The notes: a model not told the origin generated them from the sequence alone. Positions 36,664 through 48,499 are shown, counted from the stretch's first letter. The stretch: DNA of 64,000 bases from Saccopteryx bilineata (GCF_036850765.1 NC_089495.1:115529033-115593032); one strand, 5' to 3'. Translations and numbers: made by a program.

Positions 36664-38420
36664 TTCATTTTTTTATTTTTTAATAATTTTATTTTTAATG
36701 GGGCGACATCAATAAATCAGGATACATATATTCAAAGATAACAACTCCAGGTTATCTTGTCGTTCACTTATGTTGCATACCCATCACCCAAAGTCAGATT
36801 GTCCTCTGTCACCTTCTATCTAGTTTTCTTTGTGCCCCTCCCCCTTCCCCTTTCCCTCTCCCTCTCCCCCCTCCCCCATAACCACCACACTCTTATCAAT
36901 GTCTCTTAGTTTCACTTTTAAGTCCCACCTACGTATGGAATAATGCAGTTCCTGGTTTTTTTCTGATTTACTTATTTCACTTTGTATAACATTATCAAGA
37001 TCCCACCATTTTGCTATAAATGATCCGATGTCATCACTTCTTATGGCTGAGTAGTATTCCATAGTGTATCTGTGCCACATCTTCTTTATCCAGTCATCTA
37101 TTGACAGGCTTTTTGGTTGTTTCCATGTCCTGGCCACTGTGAACAATGCTGCAATGAACATGGGGCTGCATGTGTCTTTACATATCAATGTTTCTGAGTT
37201 TTTGGGGTATATACCCAGTAGAGGGATTGCTGGGTCATAAGGTAGTTCTATTTTCAGTTTTTTGAGGAACCACCATACTTTCTTCCATAATGGTTGTACT
37301 ACCTTACATTCCCACCAACAGTGTATGAGGGTTCCTTTTTCTCCACAGCCTCTCCAACATTTGCTATTACCTGTCTTGCTAATAACAGCTAATCGAACAG
37401 GTGTGAGGTGGCATCTCATTGCCGTTTTGATTTGCATTTCTCTAATAGCTAAAGAAGATGAGCATCTTTTCATATATCTGTTGGCCATTTGTATTTCTTC
37501 CTGGGAGAAGTGTCTGTTCATATCCTCTTCCCATTTTTTTATGGGATTGTTTGTTTGTTTGTTGTTGAGTTTTATGAGTTCTTTGTATATTTTGGATATT
37601 AGGCCCTTATCTGAGCTGTTGTTTGAAAATATCATTTCCCATTTAGTTGGCTTTCTGTTTATTTTGTTATCAGTTTCTCTTGCTGAGCAAAAACTTCTTA
37701 GTCTGATGTAGTCCCATTCATTAATTTTTGCCTTCACTTCTCTTGCCTGTGGAGTCAAATTCATAAAATTCTCTTTAAAACCCAGGTCCATGAGTTTAGT
37801 ACCTATGTCTTCTTCTATGTACTTAATTGTTTCAGGTCTTATATTTAGATCTTTGATCCATTTTGAGTTAATTTTTGTACAGGGGGAGAGACTGTAGTCC
37901 AGTTTCATTCTTTTGCATGTGACTTTCCAGTTTTCCCAGCACCATTTATTGAAGAGGCTTTCTTTTCTTCATTGTGTGTTGTTGGCCCCTTTATCAAAAA
38001 TTATTTGACTATATATATGTGGTTTTATTTCTGGGTTTTCTATTTATTCCAATGGTCTGAGTGTCTATTTTTCTGCCAATACCATGCTGTTTTGATTGTC
38101 GTGGCCCTATAATATAGTTTGAAGTCAGGTATTGTAATGCCCCCAGCTTCATTCTTTTTCTTTAGGATTGCTTTGGCTATTTGGGTTTTTTATAGTTCCA
38201 TATAAATCTGATAATTTTTTGCTCCATTTCTTTAAAAAATGTCATTGGAATTTTGATGGGAATTGCATTAAATTTGTATATTGCTTTGGGTAATATGGCC
38301 ATCTTGATTATATTTATTCTTCCTAACCAAGAACAAGGTATATTCTTCCATCTCATTATATGTTTTTCGATTTCCCTTAACAATGGTTTATAGTTTTCAT
38401 TATATAAGTCCTTTACATTC
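36664..38420 (-). mobile_element. 5'-truncated young L1 (copy E) inside L1 C
   Basis: A 1757 bp insertion with a perfect 14 bp TSD, tttcttcattttta, at 36650-36663 and 38421-38434. It contains the 3'UTR with the C-rich strand of the G tract (36836-36882) and the ORF2 C-terminal part. It is very similar to B and D, so the same young lineage. 5' truncation is the usual outcome of L1 retrotransposition. Confidence 0.93.
36820..37908 (-). pseudogene. ORF2 C-terminal fragment of L1 E
   Basis: 362 codons open from '[17 protein letters not shown]' through the Cys-rich motif '[18 protein letters not shown]' to the normal end region ('[10 protein letters not shown]'). It then continues into the 3'UTR G-rich tract because the usual stop is lost. 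Lacks endonuclease and RT, so inert. A further ORF2 piece lies at 38177-38383 in another frame. Confidence 0.88.
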
Positions 38421-38434
38421 TTTCTTCATTTTTA

Positions 38435-39270
38435 AATAATAGAATTGCTGGATAAAGATGTCTTGGTTGTAGGTTCTTGTTTTGCATCACATGAATATTT
38501 CTTGCCAATTCCTTCTGGCCTCAAGTGTTTCTGTTGAGAAGTTGGATGTTATCTTTATGAGGGCTTCTCTGTAGGTAATTAACTGTTTTTCTCTGTAGAA
38601 AATTAATTGCTTTCCTCTTGTAGCTCCTAGTATTCTTTATTTGTCTCTTAACTTTGGCATTTTAATTATGATGTCCCTTGGTGTAAGCCTCCTCAGTTTC
38701 CTCTTCAATAGAACTCTCTGTGCTTCTTGAACTTGTGTGACTTTATTCCTTCAACAATTTAGGGAAATTTTTAGCTATAATTTTCTCAAAAGGTTCTCTA
38801 TCCCTTTTTCATTCTCTTCTTCTTCAGGAACTCTTATGATGCAGGTGTTGTGTTGCTTCTCTTCGTGATGTCAAAGAGGTCTCTGCAAGTTTCCTCAGTC
38901 TTTTTGTGCCTCTTTTTGTTTTGCTGCTCTATTTCTGTGCTTATATTTATCTTGTCTTCTAAATCACTGATTCTATCCTCTTCTTCATCCAGCCTGCTTT
39001 TTTACTTCTAGTGAAGTCTTCATTTCTGATATTGTATTTGTCATTTTTGACTGTTTTTTTTTACGATTTTAATATTCTTTTTGATGCTTGTTGTAGGAGC
39101 TCATTATTTCCATCCATTGTTGCTCTAAGATCCTTGAGCATGCTAAAAATCATTATTCTAAACTCTGCATCTGATAGTTTGGTTACTTCTATTTCATTTT
39201 GTTCTTTTTCTAGGGATTTCTCTTTTGACTCATTTGGGTCACATTTCTTTGTTTGCCCATTTTGTCTGTG
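38435..39270 (-). pseudogene. ORF1 relic of L1 C
   Basis: On the minus strand this carries the decayed C-terminal domain (antisense 'aagtgtttctgttgagaagt' near 38504), RRM region (38640-38830) and coiled-coil region (38940-39265). Compared with F the order and spacing are preserved. Many stops. Confidence 0.75.
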
Positions 39271-42200
39271 TATTAAGTAATGATGTCTGACTTTGAAATT
39301 TGTTGTGGTGTTTTTATAAGAAAAATGTGTGTAGTGGTACTGACTTCCATGCCACCTATTTTCCTTGTTCTAAGAATGCTTCTTGAGGGTAGTATTTACC
39401 CTCTTGTTGTATGTGAGTATTGAATGCAATTGGTCCTTTCATGGGTCCCATTATCCCTTCAAGCTGGCTGGCTCTAAGGGTCAACCTTGATAATGTGTAT
39501 TAGACACTGTGCAGTATCTGTCCTGTTGGGAGTATTTATTCTCCACAGTGTCTGGTGCCTGCTGAAGTCCTCCTTTGTAAATGCTGCTTGTGTAGCTAGC
39601 TGAGATTAGCATTGGTGTTGTCTGCCACCCACTACTAATTATTTTAGTTCTAGATCTTCTTGGGTTGGTGTAGCCATTGTTTGTAACCTGCACTGGGCTA
39701 CCTATCTGGAGCTACTGCTCTGTTTGCCGTTTATATCTGCATTTTCTGTGTCTGTGTAGTGTGGGAGGCACCAACTTGTATATAAGGATTAGCTTCCTCC
39801 TGCTCAGAGATGATAATAGCTCAATAAAAGCTCCAAGCTTTGTAACATTTGTCTTTACTTTTCAGTTGCTCCACCTCTTCTTGCAGCTGCTTGGTCTTCT
39901 GACAGAGTATTCTGTAAAAAGACTATAGTGTGGGCTCAGATTGGCTTCACCCAACCAATCCCTCTATGGGTTGCAAGCTTCTTGGATTAGGGCAGCTGAT
40001 ATTGGGAATACAATGTTAGTGGGACCCTCTACTTTAGGGGTCTTTTGGTCAGGAGTTCAGTACAGAGAAAGTGACCCCCTACTCCAGAGGCTAATCCATC
40101 AGACAATCCTGAATATTCAGATTTTTTTTTCTCCCTAGCAAGGTGAGCAGCACGTTCAGATTGAGTGGGGCCAGCAGTCCCCTATGCAAAAGTTCTTCCA
40201 GCTGGTGAAACCCTGGTTTTAGAGAGGAAGACTGAGAGTCCTCCCCTGGGGCTGACTGTGCCTCCCAAGAAAGAGGTTAATCCTCTCAACCATTCCCAAC
40301 TATAGGCTCCAAGCCTCTCTCTCTTCCCCCTGTGGAACTTAGTCCAGCAGGGCAGTATATCCAGCATCAAAGCTGGCTGACTGTGAGGTTCCACCTTATC
40401 CAATGCACATGAACTTCGTTCCAGTGCTGATCACAAAGAGCGGGACTGGCCTCAACTGGGCCAGGTGTGAGGAGCCCTTCCTTAGAACACACTACCAGCA
40501 AGGGTTGTTTGGTCATAAACTGATGCTCTCCACAGCTGACCACTGGATCTGCCAGGCATGGGCCTCCCTGGAGGGAGACCCAGTGTAGACCAATGGGGGA
40601 CACTTCTTGTGACTGGCCCTCATCAACCTTCTTGAAGATACAAGGAATACAGAGTTTGTGGCTGCCTCTGCTGGGCCCAAGTGTACATGAAAATACAAAA
40701 CTGCAAACCTAGGCTGGCTTTTACCCAGACTCAGCCTAGGGGAAGGTCCGCAAAAGGCCAATGTTCCCTGGGTCCTGCCTCTTGTAGTTTCTGTCTCCTA
40801 GCTGCTGTGGGGCTTGGCCACTGAAAAAACCTCTGGTAGAGTCTAGAGCAGGCATGGCCAACAGTTTTTGCCCCCAGGCCAGATTAGAAAAAAAACTTTT
40901 TTTACAGGCTGGATGAAATATTAAAATTAAAAAATGTTAAATACAAAAATGATTCACTTAAGTAAACAAATTTTATTATGTAATTTGTTTATGAATAAAT
41001 GTGAGTGAAAAAAATTTTATATACAATATTTTTAAATAAAAATGTATTTTAATAAAATATAATTACATACCATATGTATCACAATCAATCAAAACAATAT
41101 TTAATTAGTAGAATGAGCTTGAAGGGGTTATATCACAAATAAAATAATTATTTTCTTTTTATAAACAGCCTGGACACGTTTTCAGTTATCAACTGCAGCT
41201 ATTGTCTATGCTACAATACCATTTGATACAGCACACTTGACTGTAAAAGTAACAAATTGTTTGACCTTAGGTGCGCACTGGCAAACTCCGCCTAAAAGAA
41301 TGTGGGTTTCACATTGCCGCTAAACATTAAACAGTTCATATCCAGTACAGAAGAGTACAAAAGTTGTAAATATTTATAATAGAATTAAAAAAAAATAAAG
41401 AAGTATCATGAATCCATCTGACCAATTATTGGAAGTTAACCTTAGATTAGTTACATGCGGAATTCTTTTCCGCATATCACTATCTTCTTAAATATCTCAA
41501 TTTCCAATAATCAAAGACGCTTCTGCTTCTGAGTAGCTGAGATTTTAAAATAGTGGAGAATATTAAAAATTTAATTGCATAAACTCATTTCTCAGGCTGG
41601 ATCCAGCCCACAGGCCTTATATTGGCCATGCCTGGTCTAGAGCCTAGAGCAATTCAGGGATTAGGAAGGGTGGTATGTTTGGCTCCACACTTAGGCCCTA
41701 GATGTCTGTTTCTCCAGAGTTTTTTTATAGACCTCAGTAGGGTGTGGCTTCTGAGACCCACAGATGTGATCTGCCCACAGTCTGGACAGTTTTTACTGAG
41801 TGTCCCATGAGGTGGAAGCACCAATCATGAACTTGGGAGTGTGCAGGGGAAGCTCCAGCCTCAACACTAGAAAAATGATTCACTAACATGCCCCCTGATT
41901 CCTGGATGACTTCTATAAATGGCCTGTCCCAGTCTCCATGGGGTGAGGCAGGAGGGATTACCGAGGGTGGGCAGTTGCTTTTCCCCAGGCTGATGGTGCT
42001 CAGAGGAGACTACTCCACCCAAGAAATATGGTGACTGCAGTACTGAAGAATGACTCAGTACAGGGGTTCTATTGGCCGTTTCCCACAGTGTCTCTCCCCG
42101 GGCTTCCAATTTTATACTCTCCTCATGCAACTCTAGTCTTCTCAGTCCTCCCTCTGCCAGAACCCTAGGTAAGTGGCTGTGACTAAGATTTTCTGTGCTG

Positions 42201-42620
42201 GCCCTTTAAGATTGAGCCTGTGTATCTCAGAGCTCTGTCTTTTTCTTGCAGAGAGAAACTTTGGCTCTTTCCACCACCAAGTGCTATGCAGGTGCCTCTT
42301 CTGGGTTCTTGGGCTCTAGACTGTGGCACCCAACCTGGGGCTGAAGACCCTCTCCTCTCAGGGTGACCCTCCCTGCAGTGAGAGTCCCTGGGGACCCTCA
42401 GCCTCACTAGCTCCTGGAAGTGGGGCAGCCCTTTTGGCATTTTCCTTTTTCCTACCAGTCTCAGTATGGCTTCTTCTGTGATCCTTCGTTATAGACTTCT
42501 CTTTGTTTAGTCCAAAGTTAGTTTTTGAAGACGATTGTTTTTCAATTAAGTTGTAATCTAATTTGGTCCTGGGAGGTGGCAGTTGGAATGTCGGCCTACT
42601 CCATTGCCATCTTGGAATCT
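39271..42620 (-). promoter_or_regulatory. 5'UTR of L1 C, split by a hAT element
   Basis: GC-richer leader of about 2.56 kb after removing the hAT at 40849-41634. The extreme 5' end reads 'ccaagatggcaatggagt' on the minus strand; 'aagatggc' is a YY1-like core, as at the start of human L1. Its 5' end type differs from the CRE type of B and D. Short open frames here are not genes. Confidence 0.7.
40849..41634. mobile_element. 786 bp non-autonomous hAT element
   Basis: Inverted ends 'caggcatggccaac' and the reverse complement of 'ttggccatgcctg'. A perfect 8 bp TSD, gtctagag, at 40841-40848 and 41635-41642. AT-rich interior with no transposase frame. Subterminal 'ccaggccaga' and 'ggctggatccagccc' boxes. 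Confidence 0.9.
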
Positions 42621-42813
42621 CTACCTCATTATTTATTTAACTGGTTTATTGTTGTTGGACAGTTAGATTATTGCTGATAGTTTGCTATCATGAAAGTTCT
42701 TTAATAAACTTTCCTGTAGTTACCTGTATGGCCAGTGGCCGCCACCATCATGGCCATGCAGGTTCTCATTGGATTCAGGCAGATGGTAAACAGTGGAGCC
42801 AAAAAATGGTATG

Positions 42814-43850
42814 TGTATGGCCAGTAGCTACGGCCACCATCATAGCCGCCTGACCCATGCACGTTCAGGTTTGATTCGGACAGTTGGTAATGAAACAACA
42901 GAGCCAAGAACTGGTGGGCCATTAGCTTTAATCCTAGCTTGCATCCGGCGGGCAAGAAATACACACAATGGGAAAACACTTCCTTTTCCATTCAGGGCTC
43001 CCAAAGCCACTGGCTTATCCGAGTTTCCTAGAATCAAATGTTTCTACCTCACCAGCCTTATTCACTTCTGTTCCCCATCTCCTTCTCTCTCCACAAACTC
43101 TACACAAACTGGCTTCTCCTTCAGCACTCAGCCATTTTGGCTGCTTCTCCTCTCCTCTATGTGGCCTTTCTCTGCTATTCTCCAGAATGGGCTCCTCTGC
43201 CCCATTTTATAGTGTAGAAATCAAAACCTTTAATCCAATATGCAAACAAGGAAGTGCAAACAAAGTCACTTACTTGAGGCATAAATGGGATTCCTCATAA
43301 GAGTGTACCACCCCCTATCATGTGACAGCCAAAAGTGTGGGGAAAAGCTTAGTATTGAGAAGATTTTAGGACTAAAAGTGTGGGAAAAGCCTAGTCTTAA
43401 GGCTAAGCCTTAGGCTAGGGGTCCCCAAACTATAGCCCGCGGGCTGCATGCAGCCCCCTGAGGCCATTTATCTGGCCCCCGCCGCACTTCTGGAAGGGGC
43501 ACCTCTTTAATTGGTGGTCAGGGAGAGGAGCATAGTTCTCATTGAAATTCTGGTCAGTTTGTTGATTTAAATTTACTTGTTCTTTATTTTAAATATAGAT
43601 TTGTTCCTGTTTTGTTTTTTTACTTTAAAATAAGATATGTGCAGTGTGCATAGGGATTTGTTCATAGTTTTTTTTATAGTCCGTCCCTCCAACGGTCTGA
43701 GGGACAGTGAACTGGCCCCCTGTGTAAAAAGTTTGGGGACCCCTGCCTTAGGCTATAATGCCCTGCCTGCTTACAGCCTGTCCCCCACACCCAATGCAAA
43801 CTATAGGAGAGCAAACATATAATTATATTTACAAACTTATTTGACCAACA
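42814..43850 (-). mobile_element. ERV LTR (inner) with a hAT element inside
   Basis: Starts 'tgtatggccagtagc', ends 'tttgaccaaca', inserted in the outer LTR with a 5 bp TSD gtatg (42809-42813) against gtgtg (43851-43855). The uninterrupted LTR1 at the same point reads gtgtg, which supports this. Without the hAT it is about 700 bp and matches 45557-47169, so a longer subtype of the same LTR group. Confidence 0.75.
43416..43745. mobile_element. 330 bp non-autonomous hAT element
   Basis: Inverted ends 'aggggtccccaaact' and the reverse complement of 'agtttggggacccct'. Perfect 8 bp TSD, ccttaggc, at 43408-43415 and 43746-43753. Same family as 46178-47084 but lacking an inner segment of about 170 bp. 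Confidence 0.9.
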
Positions 43851-45139
43851 GTGTGCCATTCTGTTTATTAAAGTTTCAGACCGGCAGACAAGCTAACAGG
43901 CAGGGAAGACTGCTTTTCTATAATTCAGAGCTCCCAAAGCCCTCATGCATTCTCCGGTTACACAATCTGGAAAATTTTCTCTGGGTTCTCCTGGAATCAA
44001 AGGCCCCCACCAGCCTCAGCAGAGCTTCCAAAGCCCCTCCACTCCGGTTCTGCACTCCTTCTTCTCTCCCTGCAAAACCCAGGCTGGGGAAAATAATCCC
44101 TTCTCCAGCAAACATTAGCTATACTATGACCCCTCCCAAGCAGAAAGGTAATCCACAATTTGCAATCTGCCACCCTGAGGGCCAGCACTGCAACCTTTCA
44201 CAGACTACACACACATGGTGCTGCCCAGGCCAATGCAAAATGTACACGAGCAAACCTAAAAAACACATTTTACAAACTTATTTGCCCAACATTATCTTTG
44301 CGTATTATTATTTTGGTGTGATAAATTCTTAGAGGTAACTTGTGCATCAAAGAATAAGTGCAATTAAAAAATGTATTTGAATCACCAAATTGCACTCTAG
44401 AAACTTACAGTTTAACCAGCAGTGTGGTGTCTAAGAACAATTTGGAGAATTGTGTGTATATGTGGGTGTTTTCTGTTATTTTTCTAGGTATTGCTAATTT
44501 TTTAAGTTACATGACAGGTAGTAAATTTTATAGATTTTTAATACAGAATTAATTTACTATTTACTTTTAAAATTTCATCTATTTGACGTAGCTGATATTA
44601 ACAATTTGGTGTGAGTCCTTCTAAACTATCATCTATGGGTGTATCTGTGTTTTTTTAATTCAATAACTAAAATATAGCATTTTTTGTTGTTGCTTTAATT
44701 TGATTTTCCAGACTTACTAGTGATGTTAAACATTTTTTTTATTAGCCTTGGTAATTTGCATTTTTCTTTACTGACTTGCTGACTCATTTTTTGCATCAGT
44801 CATTTATCACTATTGTGTCAAACATTTGCTATCTTTAGATGATCCAGTTTCAGCTAACTTTACATTTAAGTTAACTTTACATGTAAATTAACTTCCATTT
44901 TTGCCACAAAATATCTTGTTTTTGCATGTCATTTTATAGCACAAATCACTTAAGTTTAAGGAATAAAAGCTATTTTAATATAGATCAAAGACCATTCTAA
45001 AGTTATCCTTTGATTATAAAATATTTAATTTACAAATGAAGGCTCATTTATTTCAAATAAAATTTTATATCACTTAATTTTAACTTTTCAAATGTATTTA
45101 TGATGTACCCAATAATATTGTAATGAAATTTTATCTATT

Positions 45140-45556
45140 TTAGAAAAATTTATATAACTATTGTTGAGGACTAGAGGATTCCCCCTTTCTATCCTTCAGT
45201 TCTTGCAGCTGGAAAATTGATGCAGGACTAGATTAACATGAATGAAAGAGCAATTTAATTTGTGCCCACAGGAGAATCACAATGGGATGCCCAGATCAGA
45301 AAATGAGGCTCAAAGACATGATGTAATGAGACGCCTTTGTATTTTTTTAGACAAAGAAAAACACTAAATTTGTGAGGAATTAACAGAATAAAGTTATTGC
45401 TTGTTAAAAAGCAATCAAAGCATATTTGGGCTCAGGTAATAAATTAGTAAAGGCATTGTAAGATTAGTTTATACAGGTCTTTTCAACTCTGGATTTTATT
45501 ATTCTGGTGATAAAATTGTATCTCAGCCTTTCAGGAGTGGGGGGTTGTGAAGTCAG
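45140..45556. other. unassigned DNA, possibly an LTR relic
   Basis: A block starting 'tgttgaggactagaggattc' has an LTR-like opening, but I see no matching end or TSD. Confidence 0.25.
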
Positions 45557-46177
45557 TATACACGGCCACCATCACAGCCACCTGGCCCATGCAGGTTTGC
45601 ATTGGATTCAGACAGACGGTAATGAAACAACAGAGCCATGAACTGGTGAGCCATTATCTTTAATCTTAGCTTGCATCCAGTGGGCAAGTAAAAACACACA
45701 CTGGGCTCCAAAACCCACTCATTCAGTGCTCACAAAGCTACTGACTTATTCAAGTTTCCTAGAATCAAAGGTTTCTAGCTCACTAGCCTCATTCTCCTTT
45801 GTTCCCCATCTTGTTCTCTCTACACAAACTCTGCACTAACTGGCTTTTCTTTCAGCACTCCACCATCTTGGCTGCTCTCTCCTACACATGGCCTTACTCT
45901 GCTCTCCAACCTGCTCTCTGCTCTAATGCTAATCTCAGGAACCAAGAGTGTAAGCTCCTGGTCTGCCTCCATTGTATAGTGTAGAAATCAAAACTTTTAA
46001 TCCAATATACAAATAAGGAAGTCTCTGATACAAAGTCACTTATCTGAGGCATAATGGGATTCCTTATGAGAGTTCATTACCCTACATCAAAAAGGGTGGG
46101 AAAGGCTTAGTCCTAAAACCAAGCCCCAGGCTATAAGGATCCTGCCTGCCCACAGCCCACCCCAACACACATTAATA

Positions 46178-47084
46178 CAGGGGTCCCAAACTTTTTACAC
46201 AGGGGGCCAGTTCACTGTCCCTCAGACCATTGGAGGGCTGGACTATAAAAAAAACTATGAAAAAATCCCTATGCACACTGCACATATCTTATTTTAAAGT
46301 AAAAAACAAAACGGGAACAAATCCAATATTTAAAATAAAGAAGAAGTAAATTTTTTTTTTTTTTTTTGTATTTTTCTGAAGCTAGAAACGGGGAGAGACA
46401 GTCAGACAGACTCCTGCATGCGCCCTACCGGGATCCACCCGGCACGCCCTCCAGGGGGTGACGCTCTGCCCACCAGGGGGCGATGCTTTGCCCCTCCGGG
46501 GCTTCACTCTGCTGTGACCAGAGCCACTCTAGCACCTGGGGCAGAGGCCAAGGAGCCATCCCCAGCGCCCGGGCCATCTTTGCTCCAATGGAGCCTCGGC
46601 TGCAGGAAGGGAAGAGAGAGACAGAGAAAAAGGAGAGGGGGAGGGGTGGAGAAGCAGATGGACGCTTCTCCTGTGTGCCCTGGCCGGGAATCGAACCCAG
46701 GACTTCTGCACGCCAGGCCGACGCTCTACCACTGAGCCAACCGGCCAGGGCCAAAGAACAAGTAAATTTAAATCAACAGACTGACCAGTATTTTAATAGG
46801 AACTATGGGCCTGCTTTTGGCTAATGAGATGGTCAATGTCCGGTTCCATATTTGTCACTGCTAGCCGTAACAGGTGATATGATGCATTTCCAGAGCCCTG
46901 ACGTGTGCGTCCTGCGTCACTGGAAGTAGTACTGTACATGAGCGATGCCCTGGCACCACCACATCCTGTGCTCCTCTCACTGACCACCAATGAAAGAGGT
47001 GCCCCTTCTGGAAGTGTGGCGGGGGCAGATAAATGGCCTCAGGGGGCTGCATGCAGCCCTCAGGCCATAGTTTGGGGACCCCTG
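46178..47084. mobile_element. non-autonomous hAT element with a SINE inside
   Basis: Ends 'caggggtcccaaactttt' and reverse complement of 'catagtttggggacccctg'. Perfect 8 bp TSD, cattaata, at 46170-46177 and 47085-47092. Relative of 43416-43745 in the opposite orientation, but about 490 bp long once the SINE is removed. No transposase. Confidence 0.9.
46354..46752 (-). mobile_element. VES-type SINE with intact pol III boxes
   Basis: 17 bp TSD aaagaagaagtaaattt (46337-46353) and aaagaacaagtaaattt (46753-46769), one mismatch. On the minus strand, box A TGGCTCAGTGG (46729-46739) and box B GGTTCGATTCC (46687-46697) are perfect, so this copy keeps its internal RNA polymerase III promoter. Duplicated 'ccagggggtgacgctctgcc/ccagggggcgatgctttgcc' unit near 46451-46490. 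Confidence 0.93.
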
Positions 47085-47169
47085 CATTAATATTACCTGG
47101 ACGACGGGCTTCCACGTGGGCAGCGCCATCTTTAACAAAGTGAGCATAATATATTTTATCTGCCCAACA

Positions 47170-48490
47170 GGTGTATTTATCACATGAAGATCTGTTCCTT
47201 GCTTTTAGGGATACAGAGGAGAATCAGAGAACTCCTCCTGTTTCTGCTGCTTCTCAAGTGATTTTATTTCTAAGTTATCAAAGAAATGATGGGATATCTT
47301 GGGATGGCCTGCTGTGGGCCCTAACACTATTCAAAAGACAATATCATTTTTGTACTTTTCCATTATTTCTTCTCTCGGATATTTTACACATTTTTTATAT
47401 ACTTTAGATATAAATGCACAATCTTTGAGCATAATTGTACTTTTGTGTATGGAATGCTGGGTTCATTCAGCATAAGCTTTTTTACAACTATTTGAAAAAC
47501 TACTAGGACTACTATTTATGATGAGCGGTATTGATTTCAAATGTAAAAATGATAATGACTAGGAGATATTCGTTTCAACACAGAGATAAATGGGATTACA
47601 GACCCCAGTGCTGAAAAGACCCAGGGAAAGAAATGGAAGAAAAATTGTATTTAGCTTTATAAATTAAGAGACCTACTAAGCACAGTGAATGAAAAGACTG
47701 CCTAAGGCCCTGAATGGGGGAAAGCGCCTGCCACTTCACTTAGAGCTGTTAAAAATAGCACGTAAGTACAAAGGTATTATGAGATTATTTTCAGTACTTA
47801 TTTGTCTATAACATTTCATAATGAAAAAAAAAGTTTTTTAAATTGTCTATGAGGAAAATAGAGAAAGACAATATTGATAATGATATTTCCTTAACAGCAT
47901 CCTCCAATATTGTGATTGAACATCTTTTCGGTAATCTTTCTTTATAATAACTATTGATTTTCCCTCTTAGCAGGGCCATGCCCCTTCTCTCAGAACTACA
48001 GCACACATTAGAATTCACAATGGGGAGTGATCTCAGTATAACTACAGCTGAGAAAATTAATTAGAACATTTTTAAAGCCTAATAGAAACTAGGCCAATCC
48101 TAATGAAAACCATCACTTTGGAGCTAGAAGAATGATCTCCTTTCAGTCAGCATGGGAGTGCCCTTCCCCAGTCAGACAGACAGTCATTCACCAGCAATGT
48201 GGTCACTCATCATATGGGCAATATTTATTTGTATAAGGAAGATGCTATAGTTGGGAAAACAGTCTTATGTCTTAAAATGGTTTTAAAATGCACTACTTTA
48301 TGTTTTTGTGTCTTATCTAATAAAATCTTAGCCTACCCAAAGTTAGTTAAGACTTTATGCTGTTTACTTAAAGAAATTTCATGGCTTATAGCTTTATGGT
48401 TAAGTGTATATTCTGTACTGAATTTATTTTTATGTATGATGTGCTATAAAACATATATATTTTTCCCAATTGAATTTTGTTCAGTGATTA
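47170..48490. other. unassigned DNA
   Basis: AT-rich, no gene or repeat recognised. 48199-48522 is a short open frame without domain features. Confidence 0.4.
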
Positions 48491-48499
48491 TTTGTTTTA

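Larger units (their letters stand above)
22869..42620 (-). mobile_element. old full-length L1 (copy C), expanded by nested insertions
   Basis: The 3' end is at 22869 and the 5' end at 42620 ('agattccaagatggcaatgg' on the minus strand). Removing seven insertions leaves about 7.7 kb in the order 3'UTR, ORF2, ORF1, 5'UTR. The insertions are SINEs at 25615-25850, 25887-26303 and 36257-36465; L1 D 26542-34312; a DNA element 34554-35394; L1 E 36664-38420; and a hAT 40849-41634. Continuity was checked against copy F: for example the ORF2 text before D ('gttctctccctttttttctt') resumes after it with 'tatgagtctggttaaaagtt', as at 54413-54445 in F. Confidence 0.9.
42725..44291 (-). mobile_element. ERV solo LTR (outer), interrupted by a second LTR
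   Basis: Pieces 42725-42813 and 43851-44291 together give about 525 bp and align with the LTR at 6724-7200 ('tgtatggccagtgg' start, 'gtgtgccattctgtttatta' middle, 'cccctcccaagcag', 'tttgcccaaca' end). 5 bp TSD ttacc (42720-42724) against ttatc (44292-44296). No internal retroviral genes. Confidence 0.75.
42625..44960 (-). mobile_element. old L1M 3' end, split by nested LTRs
   Basis: 42625-42724 and 44292-44960 together read as one old L1 3' end in antisense: 'atttaactggtttattgttg', then after the LTR block 'tttggtgtgataaattctta', 'tgcatcaaagaataagtg' and 'ccagcagtgtggtgt'. The junction is the insertion site of the outer LTR. Confidence 0.65.
45557..47169 (-). mobile_element. ERV LTR, interrupted by a hAT element
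   Basis: Pieces 45557-46177 and 47085-47169 (about 706 bp) match the inner LTR at 42814-43850: 'ggtaatgaaacaacagagcc', 'ttagcttgcatcc', 'gtgtagaaatcaaaac', 'cctgcctgcccacagccc', ending 'ctgcccaaca'. The beginning looks slightly truncated and no TSD is clear. Confidence 0.7.

Noticed and set aside
46418..46735. 105-codon + strand frame, and a similar one at 8891-9301
   Set aside because: Both are translations through VES SINEs and resemble each other only because the SINEs are homologous.
42725..47169. Possible provirus with paired LTRs
   Set aside because: No gag, pol or env sequence between the LTR pieces. TSDs show separate solo LTR insertions instead.
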